NCBI GenBank assembly: GCA_050744865.1
Contig: JBOGHW010000077.1
Coordinates: 73,428 to 137,427 of the forward strand
Reading direction: 5' to 3'
DNA: 64,000 nucleotides
Source of the DNA: JAKACA01 sp050744865
GTDB taxonomy: Bacteria; Actinomycetota; Acidimicrobiia; Acidimicrobiales; Bog-793
The position numbers were made by a program, and so were the translations under genes. This document shows positions 52,609-60,946 of this stretch, one piece after another. Numbering within the stretch: position 1 is the stretch's first letter; every line of letters begins with the position of its first letter. The notes under the pieces are model-generated. The model made no database searches. It was not told the origin of the DNA and saw only the letters and a program-made list of their open reading frames with translations.

Positions 52609-54119
52609 CGGGCGACTACCACAGGGGCCGCCCGCCCGGAGCCCGCAGGACCCTCGGCCCGCCCCACCTGTGCCTCGTGGTACTCCGCTTCGACGTTGAC
52701 CTTCCAGGGGTCGTAGTCCTGCCCGAAGAGGTTCTCGACAGTGAGCATCGCCGTAAGCATCGAATGATCCTGGTTGTTGTACCGGTGCATGCCGTTGCGT
52801 CCTACGGGGTGCACGTTGGCGAGCTCCTTCTCCAAGAAGCGCCTGATCGTGTCAACTCGCCTGTCATAACCCTCCTCGTAGACGGGATACGCCTTCGGCA
52901 TCCGCACGACGTAGCCCTGCTCGACGTCGTTCTCGGCGACGAGGCCAACGGCAGCCAGCTCGCGCTTGCCGCGCTCGATCAGCTCGCTGTCGTCGGCGCT
53001 CCACAGGTCGTCGCCTTCGAACACGAAGTACTCCAGGCCGAGGCAGGTCCGCCCGTCCTTCACCATCTCCGGCGACCAGCGCCCGAAATTCTGGATGCGG
53101 CCGAGGCGCACCTTGTCGTCGTGGACGTAGATCCAGTTGTCGGGAAAGCCCTTCTCCGCCGGGACGACGAGGGCGACTGTCAGGAAGTCCCTGTAGTGCA
53201 GGGCCTTGGAGGCTTGCTGGACGGCGTCGGGCGCTGCCGGCTCGAGGGCCATCACCAGCTCGCTGAGGGGCATGGAGGAGATCACGTGCTCCGCCGGTAG
53301 GACCTCTCGTCCGCCGCCGGGCGTGGTGACCTCGACCTCTGTCGCCCTGCCGGCGCTGTGGCGGATGGCCGTCACGCACGTCCCGAGGCGGACGTCCGAA
53401 CCGGATGCCTCGACGAGGTCCCGCGCCCGCTCCCACATCATGCCGGGACCGAGCCGCGGGTACTCGAACTCCTCGATGAGCGAGGTGATCACTTTCTGGC
53501 TCCGCTTGGGCAAGGCAGCGTGCTTGACCGCCTGCCAAGCCGAGAGGTTCTTGATCCGTTGCGCCGCAAAGTCCGAGGGCATCTCGGATGCCGGCATACC
53601 CCAGAGCTTCTCGGTGTAACCCTTGAAGAACTTCCTGTACAGGCGCCAGCCGAAGCGCGAAGCCACCCACCCTTCGTAGCTGTTCTGGTCAGGGCGCTTG
53701 AACCTGACCCAGAGGTAGGAGAGTCCGCAACGGGCGGACTCCGCGATGCCGAGTCCCCTCACGACGCTGCCCAGTTGGATCGGGTAGTCGAAGAAGGTGC
53801 CGTCGTAGTAGATCCGGCTCAGCCGAGGACGCAGGAGGAAGTCGCCTCCGGGGAGGATCTCGTGCCACAGCTCTGACACCTCGGGCACCTTCGTAAAGAA
53901 ACGATGCCCCCCGATGTCGAACCTCCACCCCTCCCTCTCGACCGTGCGTGCGATGCCGCCGACAACCGTGTCTGCTTCGAGGACGGTGCTGCGGGCGCCC
54001 CGCTTGGCTAAGGCGTAAGCAGCCGTCAGACCGGCCGGGCCCGCCCCGATCACGACGACGTGACCCGGATCTGGGGGTGGTGAGGACGCGCGCGTCGGGT
54101 AGGGGTCAGTTGCAGCCAC
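52605..54119 (-). CDS. FAD-dependent oxidoreductase, UDP-galactopyranose mutase/protoporphyrinogen oxidase-like
   Basis: A 504-residue flavoprotein. The N-terminal dinucleotide-binding motif is HVVVIGAGPAGLTAAYALAK ... VLEAD, followed by GGHRFFTKVPEV. Mid-regions (SYEGWVASRFGWRLYRKFFKGYTEKLWG) and the C-terminal HPVGRNGMHRYNNQDHSMLTAMLTVEN are like UDP-galactopyranose mutase and related flavin enzymes that bind a nucleotide sugar. It could make or modify UDP-galactofuranose or another glycan precursor. The frame is open upstream but the family begins near GTG 54119. The next gene is the coupled methyltransferase, and the preceding one (54161) encodes a membrane mannosyltransferase-like protein. 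Confidence 0.82.
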   Translation of the reverse strand: MAATDPYPTRASSPPPDPGHVVVIGAGPAGLTAAYALAKRGARSTVLEADTVVGGIARTVEREGWRFDIGGHRFFTKVPEVSELWHEILPGGDFLLRPRLSRIYYDGTFFDYPIQLGSVVRGLGIAESARCGLSYLWVRFKRPDQNSYEGWVASRFGWRLYRKFFKGYTEKLWGMPASEMPSDFAAQRIKNLSAWQAVKHAALPKRSQKVITSLIEEFEYPRLGPGMMWERARDLVEASGSDVRLGTCVTAIRHSAGRATEVEVTTPGGGREVLPAEHVISSMPLSELVMALEPAAPDAVQQASKALHYRDFLTVALVVPAEKGFPDNWIYVHDDKVRLGRIQNFGRWSPEMVKDGRTCLGLEYFVFEGDDLWSADDSELIERGKRELAAVGLVAENDVEQGYVVRMPKAYPVYEEGYDRRVDTIRRFLEKELANVHPVGRNGMHRYNNQDHSMLTAMLTVENLFGQDYDPWKVNVEAEYHEAQVGRAEGPAGSGRAAPVVVAR

Positions 54120-54160
54120 GCACCATTCTCGCGCATCCGGGCCGGTTGCCAGCGGCCAGC

Positions 54161-55279
54161 TCAAGGCACGTAGGAGCCAAGGAACGCAAGCATCGAGTAC
54201 CCGACAAGGAGCGCTGTGGACACCGCAAGCACGGTCCAGCGCACCGCCGGTCTGCCCGTGAGCGAGGTGATGGCAAGGATGAAGGGGAAGCAGCCGAGGC
54301 CGTAGCGTTCGAGGGACGTCAGGTTCGGGGCGGTCAAGGCGACGGCCAGCGTCACTACGGCGTAGGCGCCGTAGCAAGCCGGCCACCTGCGCAGCACGAC
54401 GAGGGCGAGGAGCACCAGCACCAATGCCCACGGGGCGTGAAGTCCGGTTCCTATGTGGCGAAGGTGCACGAGGTCCGAGAGGTCGCGCTCGATCGTCGCC
54501 AGCGGATCGGCGATCCCGCCCCTGTTGGCCGGCGAGACCTGTTCCCGGAACGGCAGCAGGAAGCTGCCGTCGTGAACCTTCGACCAGGTGAGGTAGACGG
54601 CGGTGCCCGCAGGCGCACCGATCACTGCAACGGTCCTGCGGAGGCGATCCCCCCCCATGGTGCCCCCGTATCCGCGGGCAGCCTCGACCAGCGCGGGCAC
54701 GGCCAGCAGCAGCCCGACGGGCCGGCAGAGCCCTGCGAGCAGGCCGGCCAAGCCGGCCCAGGCGAAGCGACCAGTCCGCAGGCACAGGAACATCACGAGC
54801 GATGTCACCAGCAGCAACGACCCGGCGTAGCCCATCACGAGCACGAACCCGGCCGGGAAGAGAGCGAGGAACCAGGGTGCCCTGCGGGCTGCCTGCTCGT
54901 CCTTGGTCTCGTAGCGGGCCAGCAGGTACAAGAGGGCGAGCGCTACGAAAGCGGCAGCGTTGGCGATGATCAGCAGAGCCGTCCCGTCGCCGATGCCGGG
55001 AGCGAGCGCGAGCGCCCTTGCCGCCAGGGGAAGAAGGGGGAAGAAGCGCAGCGCCTCTCGGCCGGCCCCGCCATAGCCCACGGCCGCAATGCGCTCGTAC
55101 CACTGAGCGTCCCAGGCCAAGAGCCCCGATCGCGCAGCCCCACGCGACGACGCCGAGGCGCCGGGTCGGTCGGCCACCAGCCGGGCGACGACCAGGGCTG
55201 CCACCACGACCGCTCGAGACGCCAAGAACGGTAATACAGCAGCTCGGATCGAGTCGCGGACGGGCCTGCCCGGGCTCAC
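54161..55279 (-). CDS. PIG-V-like membrane mannosyltransferase
   Basis: A 372-residue membrane protein with about ten hydrophobic segments. The first outside loop carries LLAWDAQWYERIAAVGYGG, corresponding to the acidic catalytic motif of GPI mannosyltransferase II/PIG-V-like enzymes (GT76-type, GT-C fold). FFPLLPLAARALA and FPAGFVLVMGYAGSLLLV follow. Such enzymes use polyprenyl-phosphate-mannose to add mannose outside the membrane. In this locus it would extend a lipid-linked glycan. The start is GTG or ATG at 55279 with 19 bases to the upstream glycosyltransferase gene end, suggesting co-transcription. Confidence 0.78.
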   Translation of the reverse strand: MSPGRPVRDSIRAAVLPFLASRAVVVAALVVARLVADRPGASASSRGAARSGLLAWDAQWYERIAAVGYGGAGREALRFFPLLPLAARALALAPGIGDGTALLIIANAAAFVALALLYLLARYETKDEQAARRAPWFLALFPAGFVLVMGYAGSLLLVTSLVMFLCLRTGRFAWAGLAGLLAGLCRPVGLLLAVPALVEAARGYGGTMGGDRLRRTVAVIGAPAGTAVYLTWSKVHDGSFLLPFREQVSPANRGGIADPLATIERDLSDLVHLRHIGTGLHAPWALVLVLLALVVLRRWPACYGAYAVVTLAVALTAPNLTSLERYGLGCFPFILAITSLTGRPAVRWTVLAVSTALLVGYSMLAFLGSYVP

Positions 55280-55298
55280 GGTCCCTCCGCGGGCTGGC

Positions 55299-56993
55299 TC
55301 ACCTCGGGCTGTAGGCGTCGAGGGTGTCGCCCTCGAATATCTCGAAGAACGTGTCAGACGGAGCCGCTGCTACCAGAGTCCTCTTCTTGTGGCCGGGCCA
55401 GCGGCCGAGCGCGTCGCCAATGGCGTCGCACTTGGACCCGAAACCGGCATAGCCCGACGCCCACACGTAGAAGACAGTGCCCTTGGCGCCGGCCATCTGC
55501 TTGAGCTTGGCGACGAACTTGGCCGGGCTGGCTGCCTTCACGACCTTTACGTAGTCGACCCAGTCGACTATCTCCGGCGAGTTGTCGCGGGGAAAGGCGA
55601 TCTCCTTGAAGCGCCCGTCGAGCACCCGGCTGACGGCCGGGCCAAGCTGGTCGGGACAGAAGGCCACGACGTCGGTGGAGTTGGCGCGGGTCGCTATGAC
55701 GTTGCCCACGTCGCCGGCCTGGGTGCGGCTGATGAAAGCGTTCGGCACGGCACCGAGGAACCCGAACACGACCGCGCAGGACAAAAGGACGCGCCGCACT
55801 CTGGCGTCGGAGAAGAGCATGATCCCGTACGCCATCACCAGCAGGGTCGGGAACGTGACGATCGCCGTGTACCTGTCCGTGAACGTCGTTCCTGACAGTT
55901 TGTCCGCCATCACGCCGAGGACGACGGCGGCGAGCGTGCAGGCGGCGAGCGTGCGCACTCCGGGCCGTGTCCGCAGGTCGAGGACGACGCGCCAGCGGTC
56001 GAGAGGCATCGCTGTCAGCGCCAACAGCGCGAAGAAGAAGAACAAGACCGCCAAGGCTCGGCCTGGGTCGTCGTTCCCGCCGGCGAACTGGGTCAGCGCG
56101 AACACCACAGCCGTCAGGCCGGCGGGCGGTGCCCACGGCGTGCCGGTGTGGTGGAGCTGGTACAAGAAGGTGGGTACCCACGGCACAAAGGACAGGCAGG
56201 CGACCACTATTGCCCCCGTGGCGTAGCGGTAGGCTCGCTTGTGCGGCCCCCGCAACGCACACCAGAGCGAGACCACACCTGCCACGCTGATGGCGTAGAG
56301 CGCCCAGTAGTGCGTCCAGAGCATCGCAGAGGCGGCAACGGCCAGGAGAGCTGCACGCGGGACCGTGGCTCGCTCCAGCAGGTAGGTGTAGGCAAGCACG
56401 AGCACGGTTCCGAGAAAGATCACAAGCCCGTACATGCGGGCCTCGGTGTCGTAGTAGACGGCGAAAGGCGAAGAAGCCAGCAGCAGCGTCACAGCCCAGC
56501 CCACGCTGCGGCCATGCGCCAGCCTGACGCCGCGCTCGGCATCGGTGACACCCTCGAGGCTCCACCGGTGCGAACCGACGCGATAACCCGTCAGCCAAGC
56601 GACCGGCAGGTTGGCCAGGCCGATCACCCCGGACAACGATCGAGTGGCCAAGTTGCTCTGGCCGAACACTTCCATCCAGTAGTGAAGCATCACGTAAAAC
56701 AGCGGCGGTGCCCCGTCGTGGCGGAGCAGGCCGGGGATGAGGTGCAGCGGCTGCCGGGAGATGTTGACTGTGAGCGCTTCGTCCAACCACTCGGCTGAAG
56801 GAGTCCAGAACCGCAGGAAAATACCCAGGAGCAGCGCCGCGACGACGAGCACCCGCCAAGCCAGGCCGACGCTGGCGGCGTCGAAGGAAGCGGTGGGGAG
56901 CGGTTCGAAGGGATCGGCTCCCCCTGCTGCGTCCGGGGAGGTGGCACCCTCGCGATTCCGCACCGGCGGGTCTTCGAGGTGCATCGGGGGCAT
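55299..56993 (-). CDS. GT39-like membrane glycosyltransferase
   Basis: A protein of about 564 residues with an N-terminal cytoplasmic stretch of about 40 residues, then about eleven membrane segments. After the first segment, TPSAEWLDEALTVNISRQPLHLIPGLLRHDGAPPLFY contains the acidic pair (Asp-Glu) typical of GT39/ArnT-like GT-C enzymes, with HDGAPPLFYVMLHYW as second hallmark. It likely transfers a polyprenyl-phosphate-linked sugar on the outer face. The C-terminal 120 residues form a soluble domain. The ATG at 56993 was chosen because the frame upstream (to 57089) lacks a plausible N-terminus; an ATG at 56984 is also possible. Confidence 0.83.
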   Translation of the reverse strand: MPPMHLEDPPVRNREGATSPDAAGGADPFEPLPTASFDAASVGLAWRVLVVAALLLGIFLRFWTPSAEWLDEALTVNISRQPLHLIPGLLRHDGAPPLFYVMLHYWMEVFGQSNLATRSLSGVIGLANLPVAWLTGYRVGSHRWSLEGVTDAERGVRLAHGRSVGWAVTLLLASSPFAVYYDTEARMYGLVIFLGTVLVLAYTYLLERATVPRAALLAVAASAMLWTHYWALYAISVAGVVSLWCALRGPHKRAYRYATGAIVVACLSFVPWVPTFLYQLHHTGTPWAPPAGLTAVVFALTQFAGGNDDPGRALAVLFFFFALLALTAMPLDRWRVVLDLRTRPGVRTLAACTLAAVVLGVMADKLSGTTFTDRYTAIVTFPTLLVMAYGIMLFSDARVRRVLLSCAVVFGFLGAVPNAFISRTQAGDVGNVIATRANSTDVVAFCPDQLGPAVSRVLDGRFKEIAFPRDNSPEIVDWVDYVKVVKAASPAKFVAKLKQMAGAKGTVFYVWASGYAGFGSKCDAIGDALGRWPGHKKRTLVAAAPSDTFFEIFEGDTLDAYSPR

Positions 56994-57109
56994 GGTAGTG
57001 CCGCCGCTCACTGCACTCCGGTTGCCAGCAGATCTCTCAGGTCGAACCCTCGCGAAGCCGATATGAAGACTGGCGGAGGAATGGCACACCGCTGGTGCCT
57101 ACCGGCGCG

Positions 57110-57115
57110 TAATAT
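57110..57115 (+). promoter_or_regulatory. Candidate -10 box for the ABC importer operon
   Basis: TAATAT lies 33 bases before the GTG of the binding-protein gene, in an otherwise GC-rich gap of 154 bp shared with the divergent glycosyltransferase gene. A good -35 is not seen at 16-18 bases. The assignment rests on sequence similarity only. Confidence 0.35.
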
Positions 57116-57147
57116 CAGCGTCACAATCCGAGTGAAGGGGAGTACGA

Positions 57148-58899
57148 GTGCCCAAGAGCTACGACAGGCGAGAGTTTCTCAACAAGAGCGTCCGCGCCGG
57201 TACCGCCTTCACAGTCCTCGGAGCAGGCGGGATGCTCCTCGACGCCTGCGGAGGCAACAACAGCGGCGGCACAGTCCCCAACACCACCCTCAGCAAGACA
57301 AAGGCGCTGCAGGTCGGAGTCAATCCGCCCCCGAAGAGCGCCAAGCTCGGCGGCTCGGTCGTGTTCGGCACCGAAGCCGAAGAGAGCGGGATGGACCCGA
57401 CCTACGGCCACTTCGACTCGACGGGCGTGCTCTACGCACGATGCGTCTTCGACCCCCTGGCGATGGTGACGGAAAGCGGCCAGGTCGTGCCCTACCTGGC
57501 TCAGTCGATCACCCCGAACTCGACGTACACCAAGTGGCAGATCAGGATGCGCCCCAACATCAAATTCAGCGACGGGACCGACTGCGACGCCGACGCCATG
57601 CTGTTCTGCATGGAGCATTTCCAGTCGTCGCTCCTCACGGGTTACGCGCTCAACTATTGGGAGACGAAGAACGCCGTCACCAAGGTCGACGATCTCACGA
57701 TCCAGATCAACATGGTGGCCCCGTGGGTGTCGTTCCCGGCCTGGCTCTGCGGCTATATCGGCGGTCAGGTCGCCTACATGTTCTCCCCCACGGCCTACTC
57801 GGCCGGCTCCGAGTCGGCGTTCTCGTTGCACCCCATCGGCACGGGACCGTTCAAGCTCAAGGTCTGGGACGTCGGCAGCCAGTTCGTGTGCGAGCGCAAC
57901 CCCTATTACTGGCGGAAGGACTCACTGGGCCGCCAGCTCCCCTACCTCGACAGCTGGACCTACCGCCCGATGCCGACTGTCAGCGAGCGCCTGAACGCCC
58001 TCCAGAGCGACTCGATTCATATGATGCACACCGACGACGACCCGACGATCTTCCAGGTAGAGAGAGACAAGAAGCTCTCCCTCATCCTCGACGACGAGCT
58101 CGACATCGGCGAGCCGGACTGCTTGTTCGCCATGATCAACACCAAGGACTCTCTGTTGAAGGACCTGTCCCTGCGCCAAGCCCTCGCCTACTCGTTCAAC
58201 CAGGCTGAGTACTCCAAAGTTGTCGGCACGAGTGACGGCCACGGCCCCTCGCTTCTCGAGGGCATCACCGGCCCATTCTCGAAGCCGAGCCCTTATTACG
58301 GGCCGACCGGCTACCCGGCCTTCGACCTGAACAAGGCAAAGAGCCTCGTGGCGAGTTGGAAGGCCCAGAACGGCGGGAAGACCCCGAGCATCGCGTACAC
58401 GACGACCACTGGCGCCAACCAGGACGGGTACACGCTCGTCCAGTACATGATGCAGCAGGCGGGCTTCAAGGTCAGCGTCTCCATGGTCGAGCAAGCGTCG
58501 CTGATCAACGATGCGCTCGGCGGCGGCTACCAAGTTTTCGCGTGGCGCCAGTTCGCCAACATCGACCCCGACCTCAACTACGTCTTCTGGACCAAGGCGG
58601 CAGGCAACATCAACTTTGCCCGCAACATCGACCCCATCATCGACACCGCCATGGACACAGCCAGGCAGACGACAGACCAGAGCACCAGGTTGGCGAGCTA
58701 CCAGAAGGTCGCAGAACGCTTCGCCGTCGACCTGCCCTACATCTGGGCAGCCCGTGACGTCTGGTGCGTCGCCGCCCAGAACACGGTCCAGAACTGGAAC
58801 AACCCTTCGACGCCGGATACCCCTTACACGAGGGGCCTAAGCATGCTTTCCGGCATCATCATGCCCACACAGGTGTGGCTCGACTCCAGCGCCTCGTAG
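57148..58899 (+). CDS. Peptide/nickel-type (family 5) ABC substrate-binding lipoprotein
   Basis: A 583-residue exported protein. The N-terminus has a twin-arginine-like motif (YDRREFLNK) and a lipobox ending LLDACGG (Cys34), suggesting Tat-exported lipoprotein. The mature part shows SBP_bac_5 features: QIRMRPNIKFSDGTDCDADAM and HPIGTGPFKLKVWDVGSQFVCERNPYYW. It delivers an oligopeptide or another solute to the permeases encoded next. GTG at 57148 has AAGGGGAG upstream. A 105-bp gap with a palindrome separates it from the permease genes, which may lower permease expression compared with the binding protein. Confidence 0.92.
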   Translation: MPKSYDRREFLNKSVRAGTAFTVLGAGGMLLDACGGNNSGGTVPNTTLSKTKALQVGVNPPPKSAKLGGSVVFGTEAEESGMDPTYGHFDSTGVLYARCVFDPLAMVTESGQVVPYLAQSITPNSTYTKWQIRMRPNIKFSDGTDCDADAMLFCMEHFQSSLLTGYALNYWETKNAVTKVDDLTIQINMVAPWVSFPAWLCGYIGGQVAYMFSPTAYSAGSESAFSLHPIGTGPFKLKVWDVGSQFVCERNPYYWRKDSLGRQLPYLDSWTYRPMPTVSERLNALQSDSIHMMHTDDDPTIFQVERDKKLSLILDDELDIGEPDCLFAMINTKDSLLKDLSLRQALAYSFNQAEYSKVVGTSDGHGPSLLEGITGPFSKPSPYYGPTGYPAFDLNKAKSLVASWKAQNGGKTPSIAYTTTTGANQDGYTLVQYMMQQAGFKVSVSMVEQASLINDALGGGYQVFAWRQFANIDPDLNYVFWTKAAGNINFARNIDPIIDTAMDTARQTTDQSTRLASYQKVAERFAVDLPYIWAARDVWCVAAQNTVQNWNNPSTPDTPYTRGLSMLSGIIMPTQVWLDSSAS

Positions 58900-58950
58900 C
58901 GGCCTCGAAGCGGCTCGTAGCGATCCTCTCAAGTGACACGGCATGGTACC

Positions 58951-58962
58951 GGGCGCGCGCCC
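58951..58962 (+). repeat. Palindrome between binding-protein and permease genes
   Basis: GGGCGCGCGCCC is a perfect 12-bp palindrome 52 bases after the binding-protein stop. Three related 11-bp units (CTCGTAGCGG, CTCGAAGCGG, CTCGTAGCGA) also run through the stop codon at 58892-58923. Such sites between the first and second genes of importer operons often stabilise the 5' part of the message or stop transcription in part. Confidence 0.4.
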
Positions 58963-59004
58963 AGTGTGAGAACTAGCATTTCCCGAGAGCACAAGGGGGC
59001 TTGA

Positions 59005-59961
59005 GTGCGTTACCTGAAGGGTCTGCTGCGGGCCGGCGAGGTGATTCTGACCTTGTGGCTCGTGACGCTGGCGTCGTTCTTCATTACCTCGAGGCTTCCC
59101 AGCAACGAAGCAGAGACAATCTGCGGGACAGCTCCTGCCGGCTGCGTCACGGCCGAGGAGAAGGTGCTGTACCTGAACCATGCCTTTTTCGCGCGCTACT
59201 TCCATTGGCTCTTCGACGTCTTGGGCGGCAACCTCGGCCTGGCGGCCGCTCCGCGGCAACCAATCGGCCAGATGCTCAGCCAGGCGTACGGCACCACGCT
59301 CGAGCTGATGATCTACAGCCAGATAATCGCCTTCGCCATAGCCATCCCACTGGCGATGTGGAGCGCCCTGCGGGCCAACGGCTGGTTCGACCGGATCTCC
59401 ACCGCCTTCTCCTTCGGCACGCTGTCGCTACCGGCGTTCATCCTCGGCCCGTTGCTCGTGCTGGTCTTCACGCTCAAGCTGGCCTGGTTCCCCGGACCGC
59501 GGCCGGAGCCGTCGCTCTTGAGCCAGCCGTTCACGAACTTGCACATCATGTTCCTGCCATCATTCACGCTGGCGATCGGCAGCCTGGCCGTGTACCAACG
59601 ACTGCTCAGGGCCGACATGATCTCGACGCTCGAAGAGGACTTCATCCTCATGGCGAGGGCAAAGGGCCTCAGCACCGGCCGCATCCTGCTTCGTCATGCC
59701 CTGCGGCCCTCCACGTTCACTCTTCTCACTGTGGGGGGAGTTCAGATCGCCTCGCTGATCCAGGGTGCCGTGCTCGTCGAGGTGATATTCGACTTGAACG
59801 GGCTGGGTTCACACCTGGTGTTTGCGGCTACGCAGGACGACTTGCCGACAGTTCAGATCCTCGTGGTCATCATTGCTCTCGCCTTCATCGCTCTAAATGC
59901 TCTTGTCGACCAGTTATACGAAGTCATCGATCCGAGGGTGCGCCGTGCCAGAGTCGTTTGA
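59005..59961 (+). CDS. ABC importer permease (DppB-like)
   Basis: A 318-residue inner-membrane protein of the BPD_transp_1 family with about six membrane segments. It has a DppB-type periplasmic loop after the first segment, with Cys residues (ICGTAPAGC), and the coupling-helix region MARAKGLSTGRILLRHALRPST (EAA-type motif). It forms the channel with the second permease. GTG at 59005 follows AAGGGGG. Its end overlaps the next gene by 17 bases, indicating coupled translation. Confidence 0.92.
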   Translation: MRYLKGLLRAGEVILTLWLVTLASFFITSRLPSNEAETICGTAPAGCVTAEEKVLYLNHAFFARYFHWLFDVLGGNLGLAAAPRQPIGQMLSQAYGTTLELMIYSQIIAFAIAIPLAMWSALRANGWFDRISTAFSFGTLSLPAFILGPLLVLVFTLKLAWFPGPRPEPSLLSQPFTNLHIMFLPSFTLAIGSLAVYQRLLRADMISTLEEDFILMARAKGLSTGRILLRHALRPSTFTLLTVGGVQIASLIQGAVLVEVIFDLNGLGSHLVFAATQDDLPTVQILVVIIALAFIALNALVDQLYEVIDPRVRRARVV

Positions 59962-60946
59962 TCCCACCTCGCCAAGTGCGCCACGGGGCGATCTCGCTTC
60001 GGTGGACGTCGACATCCCCGCCAACTCCGGTTCCGGTGGCGGCTCCTCGGCGGCCGCGCCGATCGAGGATTTGGACTTCCGCCCGCCTTCGGCTCCAGAG
60101 CCCATCACAGGGCCCGGGCGGCGGTCGCTCGTCAGCCAACTGGATGCCGGGTTCTGGGTGGCTGCCGGCATTTGCGTTCTGTGGATTCTCGCTTCCATCT
60201 TCGCCGGCCTGCTACCGCTGAAGAACCCCAGCGCTCTGGACTTCAGCGATCTTTCAGGCGCCATCAACGCAGCCCACCCCCTCGGTACGGACCCCACCGG
60301 AAGGGACACCCTCTCCCGTGTCATCTTCGCCTCTCGAGTCTCTCTTACAATCGGGTTCGTCTCCGTCGCCGCCGGCCTCCTCGTCGGTGGCGCCCTCGGG
60401 GTCATCTGCGGGTACTTCAGGGGTTGGCTGGACCGCGTCTTCACGATCCTCACGAACGTCTTCCTGTCGTTCCCCTTGCTGGTACTCGCCATCGTGCTGG
60501 TCACGTTCCTCGGGCATAACGAGTGGACGATCGTGGCGATCATCGCCATCGTGGCTTGGCCCCTGCTGTTCCGCGTGGTGCGAGCAGCCACTATCGAGTA
60601 CTCCCAGCGCGAGTATGTGCTGGCCGCCCAGGCGCTCGGCTCGAAGCCGACGAGGATCCTGCAGACGCTGATCATCCCTGACGTCATTCCTTCGGCCATC
60701 ACCTACGGCCTGCTCGGCGTCCCGCTCGCCATAGTGGCCGAAGGTGCCCTCTCGTTTCTTGGCCAGTCGGTCCCGACGACGACACCGACGTGGGGCAACA
60801 TGATCGAGGAGGGTTTCGACAACATCCACGGCTACACGACGTTGATGATCGTGGCTTCGGTCGCGATGTTCTCGTTCATCCTCCCGATCAACTACGTCGG
60901 CGACAAGCTGCGCCAGGTGCTGGACGTCAGGCAAGGAGCCATATGA
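59945..60946 (+). CDS. ABC importer permease (DppC-like)
   Basis: A 333-residue permease with a long hydrophilic N-terminal tail (about 65 residues, Pro/Ser/Gly/Asp-rich) before the first membrane segment, then the DppC signature HPLGTDPTGRDTLSRVIFASRVSLTIG, and the coupling helix region VRAATIEYSQREYVLAAQALGSKPTRIL. It pairs with the DppB-like permease. GTG at 59945 has GAGGG upstream inside the preceding gene; a longer frame starts at 59897. The stop overlaps the next start as ATGA. Confidence 0.92.
   Translation: MPESFDPTSPSAPRGDLASVDVDIPANSGSGGGSSAAAPIEDLDFRPPSAPEPITGPGRRSLVSQLDAGFWVAAGICVLWILASIFAGLLPLKNPSALDFSDLSGAINAAHPLGTDPTGRDTLSRVIFASRVSLTIGFVSVAAGLLVGGALGVICGYFRGWLDRVFTILTNVFLSFPLLVLAIVLVTFLGHNEWTIVAIIAIVAWPLLFRVVRAATIEYSQREYVLAAQALGSKPTRILQTLIIPDVIPSAITYGLLGVPLAIVAEGALSFLGQSVPTTTPTWGNMIEEGFDNIHGYTTLMIVASVAMFSFILPINYVGDKLRQVLDVRQGAI

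Noticed and set aside
54120..55103. Upstream extension of the FAD enzyme frame
   Set aside because: It overlaps the PIG-V-like gene in another frame and has no family match; low-complexity Arg/Gly-rich composition is typical of shadow frames in GC-rich DNA.
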